A stretch of DNA of 64,000 bases, from contig NZ_JONU01000007.1 in the NCBI RefSeq assembly GCF_000711985.1, positions 310,001 to 374,000 on the forward strand, in the 5' to 3' direction. A program made the translations under genes and the position numbers. Below, one piece after another: positions 47,417 to 56,608 of this stretch. The notes beneath the pieces are model-generated. The model saw nothing but the letters and a program-made list of their open reading frames with translations. It was not told where the DNA came from and did not search any database. Each line of letters begins with the position of its first letter. Position 1 is the first letter of the stretch. This DNA is from Rheinheimera texasensis DSM 17496 (GTDB taxonomy: Bacteria; Pseudomonadota; Gammaproteobacteria; Enterobacterales; Alteromonadaceae).

Positions 47417-49441
47417 TTATTTTTTGGCGATCTTGCCGCTCATCACTAAATCCTGTGTGATCAGCACAGTTTCCTCGAGCAATGGATCCAATTTTTCCAG
47501 TACTTCAGGTGCGTCATCCACGGTCTTAACCGGTGGAAGTTTTAACCGCGCCAGCCGCTCGTTCAACCGTTTAAGCTCACGGGCTGCTTCACTGTCTTTT
47601 TTCGCCAACCGCTCTTTTTCGTTCAGAGACACGGTTTTTTGGTCTTTTTCCTGGTTATAAAGCACGATATCGTCGTTGAGATATTTAAACTCAACTTCTT
47701 CGGCGATCCGTTTCTGATGTTTAGCCTGTAGCTGTGGCAACACCACTTTAATATCAGGCGCGCTGGTATAACTGGCCGGCGCTATCGAATCCCATGGCAG
47801 CGCGTTTTCTTCTTTGCTTTCGCCCCACTCATCCGGGTTGATTGGCGTCGGATAAGTAATATCCGGAACTACCCCTTTATGCTGCGTGCTGCCACCGTTG
47901 ATCCGGTAGAATTTGGCAATGGTGTAATTCAGCCCACCAAGCTCAGCGTCAAAAGTGTCATAAATACGGCCTAAACCACGGTGCTGCTGCACTGTCCCTT
48001 TACCGAAAGTATGTTCACCGACCACCAGAGCGCGACCATAATCCTGCATCGCTGCGGCAAAGATTTCTGACGCTGATGCACTGTAGCGGTCAACCAATAC
48101 CGTCATTGGACCGTCATACAACGTAGTACCATCAGTATCATCATTTTGTGTAATACGACCATTGCCTTCGCGGATTTGCACTACAGGGCCACGGTCAAAA
48201 AACAGACCGCTCAGAGAAATAGCTTCTGGCAGTGAGCCGCCACCGTTGCCACGCAAATCAATGACTAAAGCGTCTATTTTCTCCGCTTTCAGCTTGGTGA
48301 TTTCCTTGCGGACATCTTCGGTCAGATTGTTGTAGAAACTCGGAATGTTAATTACACCGACTTTTTTATCGGTCTGATGTAATTGCGATTTAAAGACTTC
48401 GCCTTTAGCGGCACGGTCTTCCAGACGGATTTTATCGCGGACAATTTCAATCTGCTGCGGCATTGCCCCGGCAGCACCGCTGCCAGCCAGAACCTGCAAA
48501 CGAACTTTTGAGCCCTTGGGCCCTTTAATCAGGTCGACGACATCATCAAGACGCCAGCCGACAATATCGACGAATTCATCGTTACCCTGGGCGACACCCA
48601 CGATCTTGTCTTTCGGTTTCAGTTTTTTGGTCAGATCCGCCGGGCCTCCGGGCACCAGGCTGGAAATGACTGTGTAATCATCGTCAGCCTGTAACACTGC
48701 ACCTATGCCTTCCAGCGACAGGTTCATTTCCTGCTGGAAACGATCAGTATTGCGTGGTGATAAGTAATAAGTGTGCGCCTCGATTGAACGGGCGTAAGCA
48801 TTCATCACCAACTGAAACACGTCTTCGCTTTCGGTTTGTGCCAGGCGTTTTTTCGCTGATTTATAACGTTTGGTCAGGACCTCTTTAATCTCTTCCGGCT
48901 TTTTGCCAGCGAGTTTCAGATTCAGCGCATCGAATTTGACACGTTGACGCCATAATTCATCTAACTGTGCTTTGGTTTCTGGCCACGGAGCGTCTTCACG
49001 CTCATACTCATAAGCATCTTTGCTATTAAAATCAAAGCCTTTGTCCAGCAGCGACAAAGCATAATCAAAACGCTCAGCCCGACGTTGCAAACTAAGATTA
49101 AACATCTGATACGCAAAATCGAACTGCCCCTTCGCGATTGCGTCGTCAAATTGAAACTTGAATTGTTCAAAATTGGCAACGTCTGATTTGAGCATCACGT
49201 TGTGAAAATAATCCAGGCTATCGAGATACTGGTCATACACTTTGGCCGACAACTTATCGTCGATCTGGACCGGCAGGTAATGGCCGCGGGTCAGAATCGC
49301 CGCGATCCGCTTACTGGCAGTAAAATGCTGATCTAACTGAGTCAGTTCCGGTAGCGTGACCTTCTCTGCGACCGGTGCGGCAATAGTGGCGCCACAAAAC
49401 GCCAAAAACAAACCTGCGGCAATACCTGATAATTTTCTCAT
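47417..49441 (-). CDS. prc: Carboxy-terminal processing protease Prc (Tsp)
   Basis: Periplasmic PDZ serine protease that trims FtsI (PBP3), lipoproteins and peptidoglycan hydrolases. It has 674 residues against 682 in E. coli. Signal peptide at about 1-22 (ending TIAAP), a PDZ domain in the middle (LEGIGAVLQADDDYTVISSLVPGGPA region), then the catalytic block RYSASASEIFAAAMQDYG, where the middle serine of SASAS is the nucleophile, and the lysine of TFGKGTVQQ 25 residues later. Directly follows proQ, as in E. coli. Confidence 0.95.
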   Translation of the reverse strand: MRKLSGIAAGLFLAFCGATIAAPVAEKVTLPELTQLDQHFTASKRIAAILTRGHYLPVQIDDKLSAKVYDQYLDSLDYFHNVMLKSDVANFEQFKFQFDDAIAKGQFDFAYQMFNLSLQRRAERFDYALSLLDKGFDFNSKDAYEYEREDAPWPETKAQLDELWRQRVKFDALNLKLAGKKPEEIKEVLTKRYKSAKKRLAQTESEDVFQLVMNAYARSIEAHTYYLSPRNTDRFQQEMNLSLEGIGAVLQADDDYTVISSLVPGGPADLTKKLKPKDKIVGVAQGNDEFVDIVGWRLDDVVDLIKGPKGSKVRLQVLAGSGAAGAMPQQIEIVRDKIRLEDRAAKGEVFKSQLHQTDKKVGVINIPSFYNNLTEDVRKEITKLKAEKIDALVIDLRGNGGGSLPEAISLSGLFFDRGPVVQIREGNGRITQNDDTDGTTLYDGPMTVLVDRYSASASEIFAAAMQDYGRALVVGEHTFGKGTVQQHRGLGRIYDTFDAELGGLNYTIAKFYRINGGSTQHKGVVPDITYPTPINPDEWGESKEENALPWDSIAPASYTSAPDIKVVLPQLQAKHQKRIAEEVEFKYLNDDIVLYNQEKDQKTVSLNEKERLAKKDSEAARELKRLNERLARLKLPPVKTVDDAPEVLEKLDPLLEETVLITQDLVMSGKIAKK

Positions 49442-49456
49442 CGGACACTCTTTGAA

Positions 49457-50182
49457 TTAGGCCTGAAACAGACTTCCACGCTGGGTTTTCACGATCATTC
49501 CTGAAGCCAGCTGCACCACAACATCTTGTTTAGCAAGCTCGACTACGGTCGCAGCGATTGGGCTGGCGCCAAATTTAACTAACACCTTACCGCCCACCAC
49601 TAACTGACCATCTTCGACCGCTTTGAGTTCAACCGGCGCGGCTTTTAACGGCTCAGCGGCAGGTTTAGATTTCAGCGTAGCGGCTTTCGCTGCTCTATTG
49701 CTTGGTTTGTGTTCTGGTTTTTTGTAAGCAGGTTTTGCAGCTTTTGCCGCATCGGCTGGTTTTGCCGCATCACCAGCGGCGACTGCCGCAGCTTTTGCTT
49801 TGGCACGTTCCGCTTGTTGCCGGGCTTTGCGCGCTTCCTGTGCCTTGGCTTTACTCTCAGCCAGCGTCGCGGCAGCATGTTCGGCCTGAGAAGCATCGAT
49901 CACCGCACCGTCAACACCGGAGAGGTCGACCCGGAACGCGCCTTCTTTCACGGCTTCCAGATAACGCCAGCTACTGGTATAAACCCGTAGCGCCTGACGT
50001 AACATCGTTTTGCTGATTAATGGGTTTTCTTGCAGCTTTTCTGCAAGATCCTGAAAAATACCGACTTTCAGCGGCTTTGCCGGACCAGTCAGACTAAAAC
50101 ACAATGGAAATTGTTCGGCCAGGAGTGCCACAACTTCTTTAACATTGTGTGGTTTGACTTGGGCTTCAACTTGACTGGTCAT
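49457..50182 (-). CDS. proQ: RNA chaperone ProQ
   Basis: 241-residue FinO-domain RNA-binding protein that stabilises mRNAs and sRNAs. The N-terminal FinO domain (about 1-120) contains [21 protein letters not shown] and [12 protein letters not shown] long Ala/Lys-rich linker (about 120-185) and a C-terminal Tudor-like domain ([30 protein letters not shown]) follow. It lies three bases after the acidic unknown gene and 15 bases before prc. Confidence 0.95.
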   Translation of the reverse strand: MTSQVEAQVKPHNVKEVVALLAEQFPLCFSLTGPAKPLKVGIFQDLAEKLQENPLISKTMLRQALRVYTSSWRYLEAVKEGAFRVDLSGVDGAVIDASQAEHAAATLAESKAKAQEARKARQQAERAKAKAAAVAAGDAAKPADAAKAAKPAYKKPEHKPSNRAAKAATLKSKPAAEPLKAAPVELKAVEDGQLVVGGKVLVKFGASPIAATVVELAKQDVVVQLASGMIVKTQRGSLFQA

Positions 50183-50185
50183 GGT

Positions 50186-50533
50186 TTAATACTCTTCTTC
50201 ATCAATGACATCTTCGGCGTCGTCATCTGCGTCTTCATCATCTTCGTCAGACGGCGCGCCCTGTTGTTCTATAAACTGACGACTATGCGCAAGCGCCCAG
50301 TCAACCAGTTCGTCTTCATCTGCTTCGATCATCACTTCGCTGCCGCGTAGCTGATCCCAGATATCCCGCATCAGCCTGTCGATTAATGCGACGGAGGCAT
50401 CTTCGGGGACTGTTGGCCAAACCGCATGATAAATGGTATTAATGCGGTCTGCGACCAGTTCTTCTTCGCCTTCCCAGTCACCGACATCCCGGACATCGAA
50501 CAAATAATCCTGGACGGACAACCAGTCTTTCAT
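50186..50533 (-). CDS. Unknown acidic protein between msrC and proQ
   Basis: 115-residue protein that I do not recognise. It starts MKDWLSVQDYLFDVRD, has a helical middle (ADRINTIYHAVWP, DASVALIDRLMRDIWDQLRG) and ends in about 25 residues that are nearly all Asp and Glu. No signal peptide or membrane helix. Its ATG overlaps the msrC stop (ATGA) and its stop is three bases before proQ, so it is tightly embedded in the msrC-proQ-prc operon. The acidic tail is opposite in charge to the basic linker of ProQ. Confidence 0.75.
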   Translation of the reverse strand: MKDWLSVQDYLFDVRDVGDWEGEEELVADRINTIYHAVWPTVPEDASVALIDRLMRDIWDQLRGSEVMIEADEDELVDWALAHSRQFIEQQGAPSDEDDEDADDDAEDVIDEEEY

Positions 50534-51003
50534 AAGGTTTGTTCCAGACGTTGTTCGAGGGCACTGACAAGCTTTGCAAGGCCTGCCTGGTCGGCTTCAT
50601 CAAAGCGCGACAGTGAGGGACTATCAATATCCAGCACCCCAATAATTTCACCGCGCAAGCGCAGCGGAAACACAATCTCTGAGTTACTGGCAGCATCGCA
50701 GGCTATGTGACCGGGGAATTCATGCACATCTTTGACCAGCTGTACCTGACCGGTGGCAACTGCAGTGCCACACACACCTTTACCGATGTCGATCCGCACA
50801 CATGCAGGCTTGCCCTGGAAAGGGCCAAGCACCAGTTGCTGGTCTTTTAATAAATAAAAACCGGACCAGTTCAGGTCCGGCATTTCCATAAATAATAAAG
50901 CGCTGACATTAGCGAGATTGGCGATAAAATCGGTCTCGTCGGAGATTAACGCGGCACATTGCGCCGTGAGCGTGTCATAAAAGGCTAGTTTTTCAGCAAA
51001 CAT
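50530..51003 (-). CDS. msrC: Free methionine-(R)-sulfoxide reductase MsrC (GAF domain)
   Basis: 157-residue GAF-domain enzyme that reduces free Met-R-sulfoxide. The three functional cysteines C68, C78 and C102 have the same spacing (10 and 24) as C84, C94 and C118 of the E. coli enzyme. Surrounding blocks LNWSGFYLL, LGPFQGKPACVRI, GKGVCGTAV and EFPGHIACDAASNSEIV are typical. First gene of msrC-unknown-proQ-prc. Confidence 0.93.
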   Translation of the reverse strand: MFAEKLAFYDTLTAQCAALISDETDFIANLANVSALLFMEMPDLNWSGFYLLKDQQLVLGPFQGKPACVRIDIGKGVCGTAVATGQVQLVKDVHEFPGHIACDAASNSEIVFPLRLRGEIIGVLDIDSPSLSRFDEADQAGLAKLVSALEQRLEQTL

Positions 51004-51083
51004 CAGGTCTGAACGGGTTATTAACTCAAGGCCCCTACCATACTTGGTTTGCCTGAAAATTTAAACCATCCGCTGCACATTTC

Positions 51084-51758
51084 TCAGCGATTTATCAGTT
51101 CAAACTGTACCTGCACATCGGCACGGATCTGCTGCTGGCCGAAATTCACCGGCATGGCCTCGGCGGCCATCATCATGCCCTTGAACCTTGGCCCTGGTGC
51201 ACTGGACTGTTCATGTACCTGATTGACCTTGCCCAGTTTACGGCCACTGAGTTCCGCCAGCTGCAATGCCTTGCTTTTCGCGGCGGCAAAAGCCTGCTGC
51301 AACGCTTCGGTATAATATTGTTCGCTGTCGGCAGTTTGCAGTTCAACCGGCTGGATCTGGCTGACACCGAGCCCGGTTGCCGCCTCCAGTAAGGCCGGAT
51401 AGATTTTCAGGTCGCGGATAAGCACAGTAGTGCTGCGCTCAACGCGGAACTGGTCGAGTTTTTCCGCGCGTTGTTCCGGATAAATCACCAGCGGCGCATT
51501 GTTGATATCAGTGGCCTTGATTTGGTGCTGCTGCAATATTGCGGAAAATGCTGCGCTTTGCTCGTCGACCAGTTTTTTACCAGCCGCGACATCGGCTTGC
51601 TGCGCCGAAAACACCAGCGTTAGCCGCGCTTGAGTCGGGGTTACAGCGACAGCGCCGCTGCCATTGACCAGCACATAATCGCTGTCGGCGGCCTGTGCGC
51701 TGCCTACAGCTGGCAGGTACTGTAAAGCGCCAATTAACAACAGCATAGGGTATTTCAT
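51084..51758 (-). CDS. SIMPL (YggE-like) periplasmic protein
   Basis: 224 residues from the ATG at 51758, with AAGGAG six bases upstream. Signal peptide of about 24 residues (ending SAQA-AD). The SIMPL domain follows: VNGSGAVAVTPTQARLTLVFSAQ and AAAKSKALQLAELSGRKLGKVNQVHE. E. coli YggE, a member, is linked to oxidative-stress tolerance; the molecular role is unknown. Adjacent to a secreted M1 peptidase on the same strand, 67 bases apart. Confidence 0.85.
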   Translation of the reverse strand: MKYPMLLLIGALQYLPAVGSAQAADSDYVLVNGSGAVAVTPTQARLTLVFSAQQADVAAGKKLVDEQSAAFSAILQQHQIKATDINNAPLVIYPEQRAEKLDQFRVERSTTVLIRDLKIYPALLEAATGLGVSQIQPVELQTADSEQYYTEALQQAFAAAKSKALQLAELSGRKLGKVNQVHEQSSAPGPRFKGMMMAAEAMPVNFGQQQIRADVQVQFELINR

Positions 51759-51825
51759 AGCAATCTCCTTGTTAAACACCAGCTGAGCTTACCAGAGCCT
51801 GTGTGCGCCTGACTGTGACCAAATG

Positions 51826-53670
51826 TCAAAGTCCGAGCCGATCCAGTTGTTGCTGCGCCAGCGGGTGATAGCCGGGTCTTGCTTCGCGGTAGACCTGTGC
51901 CGCCCAGCTGCGCCACTGTGGATTGGCTTTCAGTTCGGTATAAAGCGGCACAATAAATTTCTGCCGGCCCACACTCAGCAAAAACTGACGCAGCGGCTGA
52001 ATGATCTGTGGATGATTCAGCGGGATCACCAATTTTGCCCAGGCCGTAAAGATTTCAGCATTGCTGCTTTGTGACAACGAAAACGCCATTTCCAGTTCAT
52101 TCAGTTGCTGCGGACTGAGTTGGCGCGGCAATTGTTCAATAAAATGCAGCCACTCATGTACAGACCATTGATTGGTGGCGAGCAGGCTCAGGCTGGTCTC
52201 GCCGCGCAGCCACTGCTGTTGGCCTGCGCTGATACGACGGAAGGTGTCGGACGTCGGCAACAGGATTTCACCACTGAGCCCAGGCTGATATAACCACTGT
52301 TCCAATGATGCTTCGCTGAAACTCTGCTGTTGATTCAACTCTGCAGAAAAAAACTCTATAAATGCTGAAGAATCAATGGATTGAAAGGCGAATTCGGCAA
52401 AATAGCGCCGCAGAAATTCATCAAATTTCTGCTGGCCAAAATGCTGCGCCAACGTGTTCAGCAGCAGCTGGCCTTTGACATAAGGTACCTGATGAAAAGC
52501 ATCGTCTGGATCGCGTCCGGTAAAATCAGGCTGTAACCGGGTGTCGGCTGGCGGTAATTGCCTGATACGATCACGCAGCGCCTGCACGTTCAGTAATAAC
52601 TCCATATCGGCACGTGACTGACCGTAGACCTGCTGCATAATGCGGTTTTCGACATAGTTGGTAAAACCTTCATTCAACCAGACATCATTCCAGCTGGCGT
52701 TAGTCACCAGATTACCGCTCCATGAATGCGCCAGCTCATGCGCCACCAGACTAATCAAACTTTTGTCGCCGGTGATAATAGTCGGCGTGACAAAAGACAA
52801 TCTTGGATTTTCCATACCTCCAAACGGGAAGCTGGACGGCAACACCAGTAAGTCATAACGTTTCCATGGATACTGGCCAAACAATCGATTAGCGGCGTCC
52901 ATCATCTTTTGGGTGTCGGCAAATTCGATACTGGCTTTGTCCAGCCAAATTTTTTCAGCATAGACACCTGTATCTGCCGACATGGCCTTAAAATGCAGAT
53001 CGCCTACCGCCAGCGCAATCAGATAAGACGGCACCGGTTGCGGCATATCAAAGTGATACAGACCATCGCGCTTGGTATTGGCACTGTTGTCCGCACTCAT
53101 CACCGCCAGTAACTCAGGTAAGGTCTGGATCTCGGCCTGGTAAGTCACTCGATTGGCCGGCGTATCCTGCAGCGGCAACCAGCTACGGGCATGAATAGGC
53201 TGGGACTGCGAAAACAAAAATGGCTGCTTTTTTTCACTGGTCTGGTCGGCGGTAAGCCACTGCAGGCCGCTGGCCTGTGGTGTGGTCTGGTAATAGACCC
53301 GCACGGCCTGAGTAGCAGGCTGTAGCTGGATAGTCAGTGGCTGGCCTTTTAAATTGTCTGTGATCCCCAGCAGGTAAGGCGTATTTTGCCAGTGCACACC
53401 ATCATTGCTGGCGGTCACGGCAGTAATTTTCAGATGTCGGGTGTCCAGTACCAGCCGTTGTACCGCCGGATCGGCGCGCTCCAGCTGATGTTCAACATAA
53501 CCGGTCAGTTTCTGCCGGGTGAAGTCCACGGCCAGGTTGAGCACCAGATGCCGACTGCGCACCTGTTTATAGTTGGCAAAACTATGTGGGTCTGGCGCTT
53601 GTAATGGTGTCCCGGCAACCGCACTGCCACAGAGCCAATACAACAGTAACAAGCAAATTTTTCTGAGCAT
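51826..53670 (-). CDS. Secreted M1-family metallopeptidase
   Basis: 614 residues from the ATG at 53670, which starts a signal peptide (MLRKICLLLLYWLCGSAVAG). It is an M1 gluzincin of the leukotriene-A4-hydrolase/aminopeptidase B type: GGMENPRL, zinc site HELAHSW, and third-ligand NEGFTNYVENRI. The C-terminal helical repeat region ends in QQQLDRLGL. It is expected in the periplasm or outside the cell, unlike the cytoplasmic PepN at 41.8 kb. A GTG 11 codons upstream would place residues before the signal peptide. Confidence 0.9.
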   Translation of the reverse strand: MLRKICLLLLYWLCGSAVAGTPLQAPDPHSFANYKQVRSRHLVLNLAVDFTRQKLTGYVEHQLERADPAVQRLVLDTRHLKITAVTASNDGVHWQNTPYLLGITDNLKGQPLTIQLQPATQAVRVYYQTTPQASGLQWLTADQTSEKKQPFLFSQSQPIHARSWLPLQDTPANRVTYQAEIQTLPELLAVMSADNSANTKRDGLYHFDMPQPVPSYLIALAVGDLHFKAMSADTGVYAEKIWLDKASIEFADTQKMMDAANRLFGQYPWKRYDLLVLPSSFPFGGMENPRLSFVTPTIITGDKSLISLVAHELAHSWSGNLVTNASWNDVWLNEGFTNYVENRIMQQVYGQSRADMELLLNVQALRDRIRQLPPADTRLQPDFTGRDPDDAFHQVPYVKGQLLLNTLAQHFGQQKFDEFLRRYFAEFAFQSIDSSAFIEFFSAELNQQQSFSEASLEQWLYQPGLSGEILLPTSDTFRRISAGQQQWLRGETSLSLLATNQWSVHEWLHFIEQLPRQLSPQQLNELEMAFSLSQSSNAEIFTAWAKLVIPLNHPQIIQPLRQFLLSVGRQKFIVPLYTELKANPQWRSWAAQVYREARPGYHPLAQQQLDRLGL

Positions 53671-53754
53671 GGGCAGGCTTAAAACTCTACGGAATGAATC
53701 CACTGCATGTTAACTGTTCACAGATATAAATCAAAGAGTTAGGTAGCTCCCGCT

Positions 53755-54642
53755 TTAATATATCCGTACGCAGTTACGTCCTTGGGCTTTGGCCTGATAC
53801 AAGGCGTGGTCAGCAGCTGCCGTCAGTTCATCCATACGCTGTAGCTGTAAAGAGAACTCGGCGATACCGATACAGGTGGTAATTTGGCCGCCATCGAGCG
53901 CCGGACACTGCCAGTCGGCAATTTTGACACGGATCCGCTCGGCCAGCGCCACCGCAGAATGGGCATTTGTATCCGGCAATAAAGCGATAAACTCTTCACC
54001 GCCAATACGGCCGAAATCATCCGGCTTACGCAGTTCAGACTGTACTTTACTGGCAAACCCCTGCAGCACCAGGTCGCCGGCGGCATGGCCATACTGGTCA
54101 TTTACTTGTTTAAAGTGGTCAAGGTCAAACAGCAGAATACTGAAATCCTGCTGATAACGCCGGGCTTTTTTTAAGTGCAGTTCGGCAATTTCCAGAATGC
54201 GACGGCGATTAAAACACGCTGTCAGCGGATCGTGGTCCGCCAGATTTTGTAACTGGCGCTGAAGTTCCTTTAGTTTGCTGATATCTGCAGCAACTAACCC
54301 CGTGGCGAACAGTTCACCTTGTTCATTGTTAATCGGAAATTTCAGCGACAAAAACTCTTTATCGACGCCGTCCACTTCGACCCGCTCTTCAACACTGATA
54401 GCCACCGCAGATTGCTGCGCCAGAATATCGGCGCGGCGAAATTGTAAGGCGGTCTCCGGCGAAAATAACTCGGCATCGGTTTTGCCGATGAAATCAGTCA
54501 CCGGCCGGCTGAACAAACGGCAGTATTGCTGATTGACATATAAATAGTGACCGTCCAGATCTTTAGCACCTATCACAGCCCCGGAATGGTCAGCAATGGC
54601 CTGCAGGATCGCGATTTGCTGTTTTACCAACGAAGAGTCCAC
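53755..54642 (-). CDS. PAS-GGDEF diguanylate cyclase
   Basis: 295 residues, cytoplasmic. An N-terminal PAS domain (about 10-122: VIGAKDLDGHYLYVNQQYCRLF, IGKTDAELF) is followed by a short coil and a GGDEF domain. The active-site motif is GGEEF (214-218), so it should make c-di-GMP. An inhibitory I-site RxxD (R205-D208) stands five residues before it. Start GTG at 54642 with AGGAG about seven bases upstream. It follows the kinase gene by 72 bases on the same strand. Confidence 0.93.
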   Translation of the reverse strand: MDSSLVKQQIAILQAIADHSGAVIGAKDLDGHYLYVNQQYCRLFSRPVTDFIGKTDAELFSPETALQFRRADILAQQSAVAISVEERVEVDGVDKEFLSLKFPINNEQGELFATGLVAADISKLKELQRQLQNLADHDPLTACFNRRRILEIAELHLKKARRYQQDFSILLFDLDHFKQVNDQYGHAAGDLVLQGFASKVQSELRKPDDFGRIGGEEFIALLPDTNAHSAVALAERIRVKIADWQCPALDGGQITTCIGIAEFSLQLQRMDELTAAADHALYQAKAQGRNCVRIY

Positions 54643-54714
54643 TCCAAGCTCCTGCCCGTTGCCCTATGTTTCAAACAATAGCAAATCCATGACCGGCTGC
54701 TGGTTATTTTATAT

Positions 54715-56535
54715 TTATCTGATATTCGGATTCGCCGGATACACCAAAGGCGGCTGAACCAACTGATGACTGAATTTACGGGTATCTTTATGTGGCAGCT
54801 TCATAAAGCCGCCTACGCCTTCACCGCGGATCAGCGGAATTTTCCGCACGATATTTGCCAACAAAGCAGCGAACTGGGGCTCGGCATCGGCGTCCAGTAA
54901 ATGGAAATAACTGTGCACTTTCATATAAAAACTGGTGACTTCAAAGATAATGCAACCGGTGTGGCGGATCAGGTTCAGCTGTGCCAGGTCGTCCATAATC
55001 GCGTCCGGCAAGGTTAGTTGCTCGTCCGGGTCTTTGCCGTCTTCAAAATATGAATGCTGTTTACTGCTCAGTTCAGCGTTACTGACCGCTTTGACTTCAT
55101 ACGGAATAGTTAAGTCAGGCGGAATGGCAAAGGCGTCTTCGGCACTGTCGCGGGATAAGTGAATGGTCTGACGGGCGTCAAACAGACAGGCTTTAAAAGT
55201 ACCTACTTTCGCGATGGCACGCGCCAACGTCACCACATTATTCAGTGCCAGCGTAAATGCATCAGTCAGCTGCTGCTGATACAGATGGAAATGACAGTCG
55301 ATATAAACACCCTGTGCCTGCCAGTGAATGGCTAAACCACCCACCACCGGATAACGCCCCAACCGGCTCACTGCAGCGACAAAGGCTTTTTCGGTTTCGC
55401 CCATGCCTTCGAGGTAGTTTTTGTAATACCGTTCCAGCTGCACATCATCGATATACTGAATGCCGTCTTCTTCGCTGTGTTCACGCAAGAATGATTTACG
55501 CGATGAATAGACCACAGTGTCCAGTTCGCGGCTTTGCTGATTGATACCAAATGGCAGTGACGGGCTATCGTTTAATACCTTGATGGGCGGCAGCACCAGA
55601 TGCACCAATCGTGGCATGGCTTTGAGAAAATAATCGCCGGCCTGGGCCCGGAGCTGTGGATCATCAGCGAGCAGGCTGTCGAGGATAGTAGCAAATTCAT
55701 TCGGCAAGCCTAAGCTTCGCGCCGGTATGGCTTTGCGGCCAAAGCGGCAACTTTGCCCGGATGCCAGCGCATACAAAGTACCAGCCACGCCTTGTTCGTC
55801 AAACCGTGGGCTGGACAGCGCGCCGGCTCTTTGCTCAGCACCGATAAAATATACGTCGCCAAGCCGCGCATTGGAATGCTGCAAATCGGCGGACATCAGG
55901 CTCATCACGTTATTACCAAGGTAATGGCCCTGCTCGTCGGTTTGTGCAAACACTGAACTGCCCCAATCGACCAGACTGATTTGACCGCTCAGTTCGTCAT
56001 ATACCAGATTGGATGGTTTGATATCGCCATGGACTATCGGGCAAGCCTCGCCGTCTTTCTGATGACTACGCAAAAACTTCAGTAAGCTGGCAAGCTGGGC
56101 TGCGATATCAATAACCAGCCGCACCGGTAGCCGACCATGGCGCAGACTGTATTGCTCGAGGTCAATCCCCTGCGCCCGGCCCATCATCAGAATGCCTTGT
56201 TTTTTCACCAGCTGATACGTGATGTAACGCGGCACATTCGGATGCTGGATTTGCGACAGCATATAGGCTTCGTCAGCCAATCGTTCCTGAATATGCTGCG
56301 GTAAATTGACGCGGGAAAATTTAAATACACATTGTTCGCCGGCTTTATCAAGCCCGGCAAAAGCAAAGCCATAAGCGCCTTTGCCGACCAGTTCGATGTC
56401 GCGGTAACCGAGTTTACGCAGCTCGTCCATACAAAGTGCGACCCAGTCTTTGAGCTTTTTAGCGTCGTTGGCATTGAGCAGGAAAATCGACTGCTCTTCC
56501 GGGATATAAAAATTACGTAGTTGGTGTTTGTACAT
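54715..56535 (-). CDS. Atypical serine/threonine protein kinase with unknown C-terminal domain
   Basis: 606 residues, no membrane helix. The kinase domain (about 45-310) has a glycine loop GKGAYGFAFAG (51-61), lysine K72 (VFKFS), a candidate helix-C glutamate E89, catalytic loop HGDIKPSN (169-176) with Gly in place of Arg of HRD, and DWG (190-192) in place of DFG. Residues from about 330 onward form a second domain of some 270 residues that I do not recognise. No partner phosphatase gene is adjacent. The ATG is ten bases downstream of the bkd terminator T-run and has no Shine-Dalgarno. Confidence 0.85.
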   Translation of the reverse strand: MYKHQLRNFYIPEEQSIFLLNANDAKKLKDWVALCMDELRKLGYRDIELVGKGAYGFAFAGLDKAGEQCVFKFSRVNLPQHIQERLADEAYMLSQIQHPNVPRYITYQLVKKQGILMMGRAQGIDLEQYSLRHGRLPVRLVIDIAAQLASLLKFLRSHQKDGEACPIVHGDIKPSNLVYDELSGQISLVDWGSSVFAQTDEQGHYLGNNVMSLMSADLQHSNARLGDVYFIGAEQRAGALSSPRFDEQGVAGTLYALASGQSCRFGRKAIPARSLGLPNEFATILDSLLADDPQLRAQAGDYFLKAMPRLVHLVLPPIKVLNDSPSLPFGINQQSRELDTVVYSSRKSFLREHSEEDGIQYIDDVQLERYYKNYLEGMGETEKAFVAAVSRLGRYPVVGGLAIHWQAQGVYIDCHFHLYQQQLTDAFTLALNNVVTLARAIAKVGTFKACLFDARQTIHLSRDSAEDAFAIPPDLTIPYEVKAVSNAELSSKQHSYFEDGKDPDEQLTLPDAIMDDLAQLNLIRHTGCIIFEVTSFYMKVHSYFHLLDADAEPQFAALLANIVRKIPLIRGEGVGGFMKLPHKDTRKFSHQLVQPPLVYPANPNIR

Positions 56536-56544
56536 CGCAAAAAT

Positions 56545-56570
56545 AAAAAAGCCCCGTGTGGGGCTTTTTT
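56545..56570 (-). terminator. Terminator after bkdB
   Basis: Six A, GCCCC, loop GTGT, GGGGC, six T; symmetrical. It lies 39 bases after the bkdB stop and immediately before the kinase ATG. Confidence 0.9.
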
Positions 56571-56608
56571 AACAGGTTTTCGCTGTGTTTGATAGCTCAG
56601 CGCTTTCG

